Below, piece by piece: positions 17,815 through 26,119 of a DNA stretch of 64,000 nt (positions within the stretch are counted from its first letter, which is position 1; every line of letters starts with the position of its first letter). Location: assembly GCF_014697355.1 (NCBI RefSeq), contig NZ_JACJRQ010000037.1, positions 1 through 64,000 on the forward strand, given 5' to 3'. Source of the DNA: Nostoc calcicola FACHB-3891. Lineage in GTDB: Bacteria > Cyanobacteriota > Cyanobacteriia > Cyanobacteriales > Nostocaceae. The notes under the pieces were generated by a model. It was not told the DNA's origin. It saw only the letters and a list, made by a program, of their open reading frames with translations, and did not search any database. Made by a program: the position numbers and the translations under genes.

Positions 17815-18210
17815 ATGATAATTTTTTTGTACTCGATCGCTGCTGCTGCCGTTCTAATTTACGTGCCATTTTTGGTAGTAGCTTATGCCCGTGTGCGTGT
17901 TGGGTACGATCTCTCTGCCCCTCGCGCTATGTTTGATAAATTGCCACCATACGCTCAAAGAGCCACCTGGGCACATCAGAACTCCTTTGAAGCGTTTATG
18001 GTATTTGCCGCAGCCGCATTCATGGCATACGTAACTGGTGTAAATTCTTCTACAGCAGCGACGGCTGCGATCGCGTTTGTGGCTGCCCGTTTTCTTTACT
18101 CAATTTTTTATATTTTGAATATACCCCTTTTGCGATCGTTAATGTTTGGCATTGGCTCCCTTGGCTCTGCTATTCTCATATTCCTGAGCATCATCCAAGC
18201 TAGTAGTTAA
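17815..18210 (+). CDS. MAPEG family membrane protein
   Basis: 131 residues with four predicted transmembrane helices. The MAPEG pattern is visible: an N-terminal helix, then ARVRVGYDLSAPRAMFD, the AHQNSFEAFMVFAAA motif (conserved E and N-rich loop), AARFLYSIFYILNIPLLRS and a final helix. MAPEG proteins handle glutathione and eicosanoid-like lipids in eukaryotes. Cyanobacterial versions are mostly uncharacterised. The start ATG at 17815 directly follows a heptamer array, with no clear ribosome site. A GST gene lies 850 bases away, which is suggestive but not an operon. Confidence 0.88.
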   Translation: MIIFLYSIAAAAVLIYVPFLVVAYARVRVGYDLSAPRAMFDKLPPYAQRATWAHQNSFEAFMVFAAAAFMAYVTGVNSSTAATAAIAFVAARFLYSIFYILNIPLLRSLMFGIGSLGSAILIFLSIIQASS

Positions 18211-18242
18211 TTGGGGAGTGGGGACTGGGGACTGCGGGATAA

Positions 18243-18299
18243 GGGAGATGAGGGAGATGAGGGAGATGAGGGAGATGAGGGAGATGAGGGAGATGAGGA
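18243..18299. repeat. GGGAGATGA nonamer array
   Basis: Six near-identical 9-base units follow the MAPEG stop. CTCCTAACT words, an SDR-like GCTAAATGCCCCGCTACCG and AAAATCTAAAATCC words come next, up to the next gene. The same nonamer recurs at 10938, 23880 and 45880. Confidence 0.9.
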
Positions 18300-18426
18300 A
18301 GAATAATAACTCCTCACTCCTAACTCCTAACTCCTCACAGGCTAAATGCCCCGCTACCGCAGCACTCCCAATGCCCAATGCCCCATCTAAAATCTAAAAT
18401 CCAAAATCTAAAATCCAAAATACTCT

Positions 18427-18918
18427 ATGGCTTCTACTTTTTCCTTTGACATTGTGAGCGACTTTGACCAACAAGAATTGGTTAACGCTGTCGATCAAGT
18501 TGCGCGAGAAATCAAAAGCCGTTATGACCTCAAAGATACTCAAACTACCGTTGAGTTGGCTGAAGAAAGCATTAATGTCAGTACTGACAGCGAGTTTACC
18601 TTAGATTCTGTACACAACATCCTGCGGGAAAAAGCCGCTAAGCGTAATCTCTCCCAGAAAATCTTTGATTTTGGGAAAATTGAATCAGCAAGCGGTAACC
18701 GCGTGCGTCAAGAAATTAAACTCAAAAAAGGCATCAGTCAAGAAATCGCCAAACAAATTTCCAAATTGATTCGTGACGAATTCAAAAAGGTACAAGCCTC
18801 AATTCAAGGTGACGCTGTACGGGTTTCTGCCAAATCTAAAGATGACTTGCAAGTTGTTATTGTGCGGCTAAAACAAGAAGACTATCCTGTGGCTTTGCAA
18901 TTTACAAATTATCGGTAA
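18427..18918 (+). CDS. YajQ family nucleotide-binding protein
   Basis: 163 residues, the full family length. It starts [19 protein letters not shown], with [18 protein letters not shown] next. [36 protein letters not shown] and [15 protein letters not shown] complete the two ferredoxin-like domains. Characterised members bind cyclic di-GMP and modulate transcription in Xanthomonas, while others bind tRNA or GTP. The protein is cytoplasmic. The start is ATG 18427 after an AAAATCCAAAATACTCT leader. No operon partner is evident. Signalling in this window is otherwise protein-based, so a c-di-GMP role is inference. Confidence 0.93.
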   Translation: MASTFSFDIVSDFDQQELVNAVDQVAREIKSRYDLKDTQTTVELAEESINVSTDSEFTLDSVHNILREKAAKRNLSQKIFDFGKIESASGNRVRQEIKLKKGISQEIAKQISKLIRDEFKKVQASIQGDAVRVSAKSKDDLQVVIVRLKQEDYPVALQFTNYR

Positions 18919-19057
18919 AAGGGATTGGGGTATGGGGTATTAAAAAGTCACGCATTCAAAAGTTCTTTAATGCGTGAATTTTGAATTGATTTATCTCCCT
19001 CATCCCCCTTATCTCCCTTATCTCCCCATCTCCCTACTCGCGACTGCCCAGTCCCTT

Positions 19058-19615
19058 TTACGTTCTTGCACCAATAGTTTTTTGAAATGCGGGACGTTCA
19101 GCCAATTGCTTCATGTAATTTAACACCGCTGGGTAAGGGCTGAGGTCTAGTTTGAGAAGCATAGGAATGTAGTTCAAAACAGATCCCACTGCCACATCAG
19201 CAACAGTGAATTCATTGCCCAGCAAAAAAGGTTGTTTACTGAAAATTTCATTTAAGGTAGTCAACAAACGTGGTATTTGGCGATCGCGATTTGCTTCTAC
19301 CAAAACTGCTGTAGTGAGGGTGGAATTGGCAAATAACACCCACTGGTAAATCACAGCACGTTCTTCTAGTGAAACTGGAGCTTTTCCATACTTATCCGTC
19401 AAATAGAGCAAAATTGCCCCAGATTCCCAAAGCTGAAAATCTCCATCAACAATTCCTGGAACTCTTGCAAATGGATTAATTGTCAAATACTCAGGCTGGA
19501 GGTGTTCACCCGCCTGCATATCAAGCTTGACGAATTCGTAGGGAACTTCTAGTTCTTCTAAGTACCAATGAACTATGGAAGCTCGACTACGAGCGCTGCC
19601 GTAAAGTTTTAGCAT
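19058..19615 (-). CDS. Glutathione S-transferase family protein
   Basis: 185 residues. The N-terminal thioredoxin-like domain shows MLKLYGSARSRASIVHWYLE, then EYLTINPFARVPGIVD and the conserved cis-Pro loop. LWESGAILLYLTDKYG provides the ES(G/A) glutathione-binding motif. The C-terminal helical domain shows LLGNEFTVADVAVGSVL and ERPAFQKTIG. The catalytic Ser/Tyr is probably Ser at position 7 or 10. It likely acts in detoxification of electrophiles or peroxides. It begins 6 bases after the stop of the next minus-strand gene, so the two form an operon. Confidence 0.92.
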   Translation of the reverse strand: MLKLYGSARSRASIVHWYLEELEVPYEFVKLDMQAGEHLQPEYLTINPFARVPGIVDGDFQLWESGAILLYLTDKYGKAPVSLEERAVIYQWVLFANSTLTTAVLVEANRDRQIPRLLTTLNEIFSKQPFLLGNEFTVADVAVGSVLNYIPMLLKLDLSPYPAVLNYMKQLAERPAFQKTIGART

Positions 19616-19621
19616 AATTAC

Positions 19622-20086
19622 CTAAAGAACTTTGTGAGTGTGAGAATGCTGCTTAACGTTATCTTCTTTAGTAATAACTCTAGTGGCATTTAGCACCCGC
19701 TTACGGTCAACCGAATACTTGAATTCAGTGTAGGTTGTACCCAAAGGAATGAGGGATTTTGCAGACTCACGACGCTTGTAAGTACGAGCTGCTGCAAACA
19801 CCCGTGGTATAAACTCTTCACCGAACTGAGCCGACTGTGGAAAGCCATCTGGCACGAATTGTGAATCGCCATCCAGCACAGATCCTAAAGTTGTTGCACA
19901 AGCCAGCTTGTAGGAGGTAGGAATGCCCTTTAGCAGCGCTTCCAAAGCCGCAGAGGGAATGGGTTCTATAACTTCGATTTGATGAACTTCTCCATCTTCC
20001 TTGACGAAGCAGGTTGCTAAACCGATAACAATGTAATCATCGGTTGCTAGATCGGGGGCATTGGGATAAGAAATTGCAGTTGTCAT
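19622..20086 (-). CDS. Conserved hypothetical protein, operon with GST
   Basis: About 154 residues, soluble, with no domain I recognise. It begins MTTAISYPNAPDLATDDYIV. A central segment reads KEDGEVHQIEVIEPIPSAAL. Basic and His-rich residues end it (KQHSHTHKVL). It lies upstream of the GST gene with only 6 bases between, so both are probably transcribed from one promoter near 20100. An upstream ATG at 20101 (MRNFL) is possible, but the leader reads better from 20086. The conserved, non-repetitive text and operon position argue for a real gene, perhaps a stress-related partner of the GST. Confidence 0.68.
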   Translation of the reverse strand: MTTAISYPNAPDLATDDYIVIGLATCFVKEDGEVHQIEVIEPIPSAALEALLKGIPTSYKLACATTLGSVLDGDSQFVPDGFPQSAQFGEEFIPRVFAAARTYKRRESAKSLIPLGTTYTEFKYSVDRKRVLNATRVITKEDNVKQHSHTHKVL

Positions 20087-20796
20087 CAGAAAATTTCTCA
20101 AAATTTAAGGATTGGTCATGGGGCATGGGGCATGGGGCATGGGGCATAGGGCATTGGTTATTTTTCTCTCACTCCCTTACTTCCTTATCCTCTTTATCTC
20201 CCTTAGCCCTCTTTAGTAAACGAATTAACGGCTTGTTGGCATTCTACCAACTTGTCGCTGTCACTACTTGAGTAGTACAGTCCAACGCGAATAAGAATAG
20301 CATTCCAAATGTTTCAAAAGCTTAGAAATACAGGATTTTTAATTTTTTACAGGTCGCCTGGTGCTGGAGACTGACAACAAATTTTTCAATCCCCAGTCCC
20401 CCAATACGGTTCGGTTAAAGGGGAAAGGGGAAAGGGGAAAGGTTTCAAATACATCCTTTACCCCTTACCCCAAAACCATTTCCCAGACCACAAGGGAAGT
20501 TCATACTGCTTATCCGAACCGTATTGCCCAGTCCCCAATCCCGCAGCGATACCGGTCTGGGAAATTTATCTTTGCTATTTCTGGAATTCACCTTAGGGAT
20601 CAAGTATCCATGATTAGGTTTGAGGAGCAATGGTTTATTTAGGGCGCAGATTTCCACTGATGTGAGTAATTAAGTTCTCTCTGAGGATGGTTTTCAAGTA
20701 ACCTTAAATACTCTAAAAATAGATATATTCGTAAATCCACTAGTAAATAAAAACTAGAATTTGATTTCATAAAGCAAGCATTTTAGGCATAAACAT
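20087..20796. other. Repeat-rich intergenic region
   Basis: About 700 bases. CATGGGG heptamer repeats occur at 20117-20150, a MITE-like element at 20402-20526 and GGGGAAA units inside it. A frame of 93 residues at 20361-20642 is built mainly from these repeats and is not called. The rightmost 150 bases are AT rich and probably hold the promoter of the TPR gene. Confidence 0.55.
20402..20526. repeat. MITE-like element with CAATACGGTTCGG ends
   Basis: CAATACGGTTCGG (20402-20414) is perfectly inverted as CCGAACCGTATTG (20514-20526). GGGGAAAGG units lie inside. A second element with ends CAATACGGTTCA lies at 25769-26091. No transposase is present, so both would be non-autonomous. Confidence 0.7.
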
Positions 20797-21519
20797 ATGA
20801 ATATTCACCCATTTTTAGCTTCCGGTGACCATCCAAGTAATGAATATAAAAACCTTGTTATCAATAATATCGGTAATTACGAAGATCGGAGAACAAGCGA
20901 TCGCAGTGAATTAGAGGACAGTTACTTACGCTCTTATGCATTGAAGTTGGCTCAAGAAGGAAATTATACTGAAGCGATCGCACTTTTAAGCCAACTAATT
21001 TTCCGCCATCCTGACAATGCAATTCACTACAACAACCGGGGGCTGATTTATTTCCAAAGTGGTGAAATGCAAAAAGCTTTTTGCGACTATAACACCGCCC
21101 TCAAACTGAACCCGTATTTGCCTAGTGCTTACAACAATCGAGCAAATTACTACGCTGCTTGTGGGGAATTCGCAGCAGCACTCACCGACTATGGTGAAGC
21201 GATTAATTTGAATCCTCGTTACGTCCGGGCGTGGATTAACCGAGGCATTACTTTACGCGATTTGGGTCAATACGAAGAGGCAATTGAGAATTTTGAGGTA
21301 GCACTGCTTTTCGGTCAACTGGAAGGTCATATTTGGGCTGAACGTGGCAGGACTTATCATCTTTGGGGTGACTGGAATTGTGCGATCGCGGATTATCGTC
21401 GTGCCCTCACTCAACTACCTCCTGTAAACAACAGTAAGGACGTTACTGGTTATCGCTTGCGTTTACAACTCGAAAATTGGCTTAACGATCTGCTATCTCC
21501 TGAGCGTCCTAATTGGTAG
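20797..21519 (+). CDS. Tetratricopeptide repeat protein
   Basis: 240 residues. An unstructured N-terminus (1-45) is followed by about five TPR units: ALKLAQEGNYTEAIALLSQL, HYNNRGLIYFQSGEMQKAFC, AYNNRANYYAACGEFAAALT, AWINRGITLRDLGQYEEAIE and IWAERGRTYHLWGDWNCAIA. The pattern W/Y-x2-L/I/Y-G and A-x-P-x-P-type turns is regular. TPR proteins of this sort act as scaffolds in photosystem assembly or signalling. The client here cannot be told. No signal peptide is seen, so it is cytoplasmic. HIP1 octamers within the gene confirm that it is resident DNA. Confidence 0.88.
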   Translation: MNIHPFLASGDHPSNEYKNLVINNIGNYEDRRTSDRSELEDSYLRSYALKLAQEGNYTEAIALLSQLIFRHPDNAIHYNNRGLIYFQSGEMQKAFCDYNTALKLNPYLPSAYNNRANYYAACGEFAAALTDYGEAINLNPRYVRAWINRGITLRDLGQYEEAIENFEVALLFGQLEGHIWAERGRTYHLWGDWNCAIADYRRALTQLPPVNNSKDVTGYRLRLQLENWLNDLLSPERPNW

Positions 21520-21676
21520 ATGAGCCATTCTGGCAAATTCAAGTGAATTCTTCATTTTGAATTTGGAATTGGAGTATAGGGACGCTGTTATTTATTAGCA
21601 ATAATATAAATTTTCACCCAGTTTATACGTAGCCAAAATCACAAGGAACAGAATAATCCCAAATTCGATATTTCTC

Positions 21677-22087
21677 TTATGGTAATAAATCTGTTTGTTC
21701 AATTACTCTCCCATCCTGATTCATCAGCACCACCCGACGCTGGCTGGGATCGAATCGATATCCTTGTTGTTGCCTAATACTTTTAGCTTGCTGGGGATCG
21801 AAGTTACGGCTAAATTCTGCCTGTAAATTGTTGACGTGTCCTTGCATCAAATTGACTTCAGTGTGAATTTCTCGCAATTTTTCTTGCTGTAACCAGTGAT
21901 AAGGCAAAAGTTGTGTTAAGGCAGTTGCGGCAGCAGCTGTAATGAAAAGGTTAACAGCGATCTTGGCGCTACTTTCCAATGCCATCACTTGGTAAGAACG
22001 TTGACGAAGGTGTCGCTTTGGTCGAGGAATGACCCGGCGTTTTTGTATGGGTTGTAACGGTGGTCTGGAGGGTTGAATCGCGTTCAT
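21677..22087 (-). CDS. Single-helix membrane protein with coiled coil
   Basis: 136 residues. A basic, Pro-rich cytoplasmic N-terminus (PIQKRRVIPRPKRHLRQR) precedes one transmembrane helix (about 45-62, VNLFITAAAATALTQLL). A short coiled coil (about 68-100, EKLREIHTEVNLMQGHVNNL) and a C-terminal tail follow. The overall layout resembles the divisome proteins FtsL and FtsB, and the gene looks like a conserved cyanobacterial hypothetical. I cannot claim a division role from the sequence. It is followed downstream by a gap before the TPR gene on the opposite strand. Its start ATG 22087 lies about 255 bases from the psaM stop. Confidence 0.65.
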   Translation of the reverse strand: MNAIQPSRPPLQPIQKRRVIPRPKRHLRQRSYQVMALESSAKIAVNLFITAAAATALTQLLPYHWLQQEKLREIHTEVNLMQGHVNNLQAEFSRNFDPQQAKSIRQQQGYRFDPSQRRVVLMNQDGRVIEQTDLLP

Positions 22088-22342
22088 GATCCTAAAAAAT
22101 AACCTCTCTTGGTGAAAATAAGCACTGTAAAAAGCTCTCTGGGACTAATTACTACTTGATTTAGCTGTCATATTACTTCATTTTTTGGAAATAGCTACAA
22201 GTGCTGCACAAGTTAAAAAATAACCTGGCTTACGTAAGTGCAGAGCTTCATAACTACTCAGGGCGTAAAGCCCTAAGCGTTTGAAAATTGCACCCCCGTA
22301 ATGCCAGGGTTATTAGCTTTTCAACTGTGTCACATCGTAGCC

Positions 22343-22474
22343 TTATTTGTAAAGTTCTGTGGCTAAGCGCCAAGCTAGAACTCCTGGAATCAGCGCCACA
22401 ACTAGAGCGATGTACACTTGAGTATCTGAGAGGGAAGATACTTGAGCGATGTACAGAGTGTCTAAGATAGGCAT
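22343..22474 (-). CDS. psaM: Photosystem I reaction centre subunit XII (PsaM)
   Basis: 43 residues. The last 30 match PsaM clearly: SDTQVYIALVVALIPGVLAW followed by RLATELYK. It forms one transmembrane helix and supports trimer packing of photosystem I in thylakoids. The start ATG 22474 gives MPILDTLYIAQVSS before the canonical part. Those added residues repeat the following ones, LDT-LYIAQV against SDTQVYIALV, and the DNA shows GTACATCGCTC twice, 36 bases apart. The gene thus carries an in-frame partial duplication relative to the usual 30-31-residue PsaM, and no start codon lies between the two copies. It is divergent from the FGGY kinase gene. Confidence 0.88.
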   Translation of the reverse strand: MPILDTLYIAQVSSLSDTQVYIALVVALIPGVLAWRLATELYK

Positions 22475-22631
22475 GGCTCTTAATCTCCTAACTGGAATAG
22501 ATTTTGAACTGTTCGTTTACTACTTTTCCTTGTTTTGCCAGATTCGTGGAAGATCTTGTTACAAGATGCAACAAAAGCAGTTATCGATCGGTAGTCGTTA
22601 GTTATTATCCATCAAAAAAATTTATAAATCT

Positions 22632-23933
22632 ATGGGTTTGTATTTGGGTATCGACTTCGGAACATCTGGCGCACGCGGTGTGGCGATTGATGACAAAGCT
22701 AGCATCCAGGCAGAGGTACGATATCCTTTTGAGGATTTACCAGTCGAGGTGATGCCAAGTTGTTGGCAGGAGGCTTTGTTTGCGCTGCTGGGACAAATAC
22801 CTGAGGGATTGCGGCGAGAAATTGGGGCGATCGCTATTAACGGTACTTCTTCGACAGTCTTGCTGGTGGATGCTGCTGGTAAGCCCATAGATGCACCGCT
22901 ATTGTACAACGACGCGCGGGGATCATCTGTGCTAGATGATTTGAGGAGCATAGCACCCCCCAATCATACCGTCTTAAGTGCCACCTCTAGCCTGAGCAAA
23001 CTGATTTGGATGAAGCAACTACCTTCTTTTAGTGAAGCGAGATATTTCCTGCATCAAGCAGATTGGCTAGGATTTTTGCTGCATGGGTATTTAGGCATTA
23101 GCGACTACCATAACGCCCTAAAGCTGGGTTATGACGTGGAAGAGTTGAAATACCCAGAATGGCTGCAAAAGTTGCAAATACCGATTCAACTACCCAGAGT
23201 TTTGCCACCTGGTACTCCCGTGGCAGAATTACGTTCTGAAATTGCAGATAACTTTGGTTTTCGGCGTGATTGTTTGGTGTGTACTGGGACAACAGATAGT
23301 ATTGCCGCTTTTCTTGCCAGTGGGGCAAAATTACCTGGTGAAGCCGTGACTTCCCTGGGTTCGACGCTAGTACTAAAACTTTTGAGTCGTACCCGTGTAG
23401 AGGATGCCCGATATGGAATTTATAGCCATCGCCTGGGTAAATTGTGGTTGACTGGGGGTGCTTCTAACACTGGCGGTGCAGTGCTACAGAAATTTTTTAC
23501 CAACGCTGAGTTAGTAAGCCTTAGCCGTGAGATCGATGCATCAGAAGCCAGCGAACTAGATTATTATCCATTGTTGAAAGCAGGCGATCGCTTTCCGATT
23601 AACGATCCCAATTTACCCCCACGATTGGAACCACGTCCAGCTAACCCAGTGGAATTTCTACATGGCTTGTTAGAAAGTATTGCCCGTATAGAAACACGAG
23701 GGTATGAATTATTACAACAAATGGGAGCAGACAAGTTGACTCGCGTTTATACCGCTGGCGGTGGCGCAGCAAATGACACTTGGACTGCTATTCGTGGACA
23801 GTGTTTAAAAGTGCCTGTCATCGCCTCAACATATACCGAAGCTGCTTACGGCACAGCGTTGTTGGCGATGGGGGGACGTGGGGATGAGGGAGATGAGGGA
23901 GATGAGGAGGTAGGGGAAAAGGTTAAAGGGTAA
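22632..23933 (+). CDS. FGGY carbohydrate kinase, D-ribulose kinase-like
   Basis: 433 residues of the FGGY family. It opens LGIDFGTSGARGVAIDD (phosphate-1 motif), with AIAINGTSSTVLLVD, NDARGSSV and the C-terminal GGASNTGGAV and YTAGGGAANDTWTAIRGQ. This resembles the short cyanobacterial and plant sugar kinases (SePSK, AtXK-1), which phosphorylate D-ribulose rather than D-xylulose. It would feed pentose salvage in the cytoplasm. The last 20 residues (from about MGGRGDEGDEGDEE) are coded by the GGGGATGAGGGAGATGAGG repeat. The natural C-terminus was thus replaced or extended by repeat sequence. The gene is divergent from psaM, with 157 bases between starts. Confidence 0.88.
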   Translation: MGLYLGIDFGTSGARGVAIDDKASIQAEVRYPFEDLPVEVMPSCWQEALFALLGQIPEGLRREIGAIAINGTSSTVLLVDAAGKPIDAPLLYNDARGSSVLDDLRSIAPPNHTVLSATSSLSKLIWMKQLPSFSEARYFLHQADWLGFLLHGYLGISDYHNALKLGYDVEELKYPEWLQKLQIPIQLPRVLPPGTPVAELRSEIADNFGFRRDCLVCTGTTDSIAAFLASGAKLPGEAVTSLGSTLVLKLLSRTRVEDARYGIYSHRLGKLWLTGGASNTGGAVLQKFFTNAELVSLSREIDASEASELDYYPLLKAGDRFPINDPNLPPRLEPRPANPVEFLHGLLESIARIETRGYELLQQMGADKLTRVYTAGGGAANDTWTAIRGQCLKVPVIASTYTEAAYGTALLAMGGRGDEGDEGDEEVGEKVKG

Positions 23934-24349
23934 AGGGTAAAGGGATAAATTTAACCTTTCCCCCTTACCCCTTTCCCTTTCCCCCTTCCTAATGCCCAAT
24001 GCCCCATGCCCCATGACAGATAAATCAGTATCTATCCGGGTGACAATCAACATATCTCGGCCGATACTGGGATTATTAGATACCGGACTATAGGATTCCA
24101 GGTTTCACGATCTGGGCAGCTATTCGGGGATGGGTGCTTTGCGGTAAGCGAATGTCATCTATCCCCTTTACTAATTATTACCAGAATTATTTTACAGCGC
24201 TTTTGAAGTAATATAACTACACTACTCCCTACTTTTTGTATTAATTTATAGTCAGTGGTTGGGTGAGGCGATCGCTCTTAAAGACGTGACTATCAGACTC
24301 GGAAATCTCATGAGAAAATAAGTTTTGATTTCCCATTCTGAGAGTAAAA
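23934..24349. other. Intergenic region with repeats
   Basis: The first 90 bases are AAAGGGT and CCCTTT-type complementary tracts able to form a hairpin, then AATGCCCA and CCCCATGC words. The rest is unique and holds no frame of useful length. It probably contains the promoter of the gene at 24350, whose leader is AT rich with a HIP1-like GCGATCGC at 24269-24276. Confidence 0.5.
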
Positions 24350-25741
24350 ATGAATCAAGATAAAAATTTGGATAAAATTCAAACTACAAATGACTGGCGA
24401 TTAATTCCTGGTTATTTACATGAAGGCTACACAGATTTTGAATCTGCACATATTTTACTGGGTCGTTTTTTAGCAGATAGAACCTCTATCGATCCATTTT
24501 CTGAAAAAGAATTTTTTGCTCTTAACGACATTTTTGAATGGGGACATAGAAAGCCATTAGAAAAGGTGATTAATTCCCGGGCAGACTTGGAGTTTATGTT
24601 GTTGCATCCCAAGTTATTACGCAGTTCAGTGATTATTATTGAGCCGTGGGAACATGTGGGGGTTAATACTCTTGGCGAAGAAGTTCGGGCTTCCAAAAAC
24701 ATTGCTTATATTGCTCAGAAAGTTGCCGATATGGACTCAATATTGTTTCCTGTTTGGTCAACTGGAATTATCGATCCAGAATTAGTTGTTCCAGCAATTA
24801 CTTCGGGTTATGCAGTGGTAATAGAAGGAGGCGATCCGTCGGTCTATGATGCATCCACTTGGACAAGTCCGGTTTGTCCACGAGAAGATATGTTTGCGTT
24901 AGTGGAAAAATTACTGATCTCGCGATCGCCTGTTAGCGCTCCTGCGATCTTCATTTGTGTAGGACATCAACTAGCTGCTGAATGTCATATCCGGTTGATT
25001 CAGCGAGCAGTCAAAGAAGTCTTGGGTACAAAATCTCTAGAACGTGACAACGAGGCGAAAGCACTTAATTCACTGCAAGAGGTTGTGCAACGCATTGCAA
25101 CTATGGGCGAAACACTTCAAGTCAAAAAACGTGATGGACGCTTGGTTGCTTCTGGGTGGAATGACAATCATTTTGCAGTGACGCGCAACGAATTAAAAGA
25201 AGTTGGCGATCGCGTCCTATTACCTTATCAGTCCCCCGATGGCAAAGTTTCAGGTATTCCCTGGGAAATCATTCATGCTCATGATATTACTGCTGACACC
25301 CATGAAGGTGTAATTGACACAACAATTCAATATGAACATGAAGTATCAATTTCAATGTTTCATTCAGATGAAGTTAACGAAGAGGCAATACTATTTGCTA
25401 ACTGGGCTTACCGAAGTATTCATGACGCTATTGTTCCTTATCGACACATAATCGCTGGAAGTCCTTTATCATGGCTAATACAACTGCCTGATGCCGTTGA
25501 AATTCTCTGTTCAACTGCGATCGACGGTGAAATAGTTACAGAGTGTTCCGCTACCTGTATTAACTACAAAGACTTTGAAACCAAGAAAATTCGACGCTCC
25601 TTTACTTGCCAATTCCATCCAGAACTGTTGTCAGATCTCCGTGCAATTGGTCACTGTGAAGCTCCGTCTTATGAAACTCTCAAGAAAAATGATGGTGTCC
25701 GCTTATTTGTAAGACTTTTATATACTGGAATGCAAGAGTGA
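24350..25741 (+). CDS. Class I glutamine amidotransferase-like protein, unusual size
   Basis: 463 residues with no named family I can assign. FICVGHQLAAE (Cys203) matches the nucleophile elbow of class I glutamine amidotransferases. FTCQFHPEL (His423, Glu425) matches the matching His-Glu pair, so the full triad can be formed. The gap of about 220 residues between Cys and His is much longer than normal, implying an inserted domain. The N-terminal 190 residues contain EGYTDFESAHILLGRF and VIIIEPWEHVGVNT and may be the substrate domain. No signal peptide is seen. The gene stands alone between repeat-rich gaps. Substrate and reaction are unknown. Confidence 0.6.
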   Translation: MNQDKNLDKIQTTNDWRLIPGYLHEGYTDFESAHILLGRFLADRTSIDPFSEKEFFALNDIFEWGHRKPLEKVINSRADLEFMLLHPKLLRSSVIIIEPWEHVGVNTLGEEVRASKNIAYIAQKVADMDSILFPVWSTGIIDPELVVPAITSGYAVVIEGGDPSVYDASTWTSPVCPREDMFALVEKLLISRSPVSAPAIFICVGHQLAAECHIRLIQRAVKEVLGTKSLERDNEAKALNSLQEVVQRIATMGETLQVKKRDGRLVASGWNDNHFAVTRNELKEVGDRVLLPYQSPDGKVSGIPWEIIHAHDITADTHEGVIDTTIQYEHEVSISMFHSDEVNEEAILFANWAYRSIHDAIVPYRHIIAGSPLSWLIQLPDAVEILCSTAIDGEIVTECSATCINYKDFETKKIRRSFTCQFHPELLSDLRAIGHCEAPSYETLKKNDGVRLFVRLLYTGMQE

Positions 25742-25768
25742 GCGTCAAAGTAGCGAGTCTTTATATGC

Positions 25769-26091
25769 CAATACGGTTCACTTAGGACTAACAACTCAAC
25801 CTACAATTTTCCTTAATCCAAGCGTATTGCTTTATATGCAACAACCATCATTGAAACGGGATTAATATCAGGTTCGGTTGAATACTTACAGCAGATTGCA
25901 AGTTGGTGAGGTACAGATAATTGTAAGGGCACGGCAGTGCCGTGCCCCTACCCGCGTACCTCATTTACCTGAAATACGTTGTATAATTCAATACAGTTAA
26001 AATAAGCCCAAAAACCTCATGTAGAGACGCGATGAATCGCGTCTTCAAAAACCAATTATCGACACCATAAATCCTTAACTGAACCGTATTG
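25769..26091. repeat. MITE-like element with CAATACGGTTCA ends, containing two palindromes
   Basis: CAATACGGTTCA (25769-25780) is inverted as TGAACCGTATTG (26080-26091). Inside are two other palindromes. One runs from GTAAGGGCACGG to CCGTGCCCCTAC at 25923-25951, and AGACGCGATGAATCGCGTCT lies at 26025-26044. No frame is present. It fills the gap between the amidotransferase-like gene and the kinase gene. Confidence 0.65.
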
Positions 26092-26119
26092 TATTATAAG
26101 TAATTAAGCGGACTTGATA

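Noticed and set aside
20361-20642. 93-residue frame
   Set aside because: It crosses a repeat element bounded by inverted ends, and its text is repeat-derived.
22261-22276. GGGC/GCCC hairpin as psaM terminator
   Set aside because: The stem is only five base pairs and no T run follows on the psaM strand.
22288-22470. 60-residue plus-strand frame
   Set aside because: It lies opposite psaM, whose minus-strand product is clearly recognisable.
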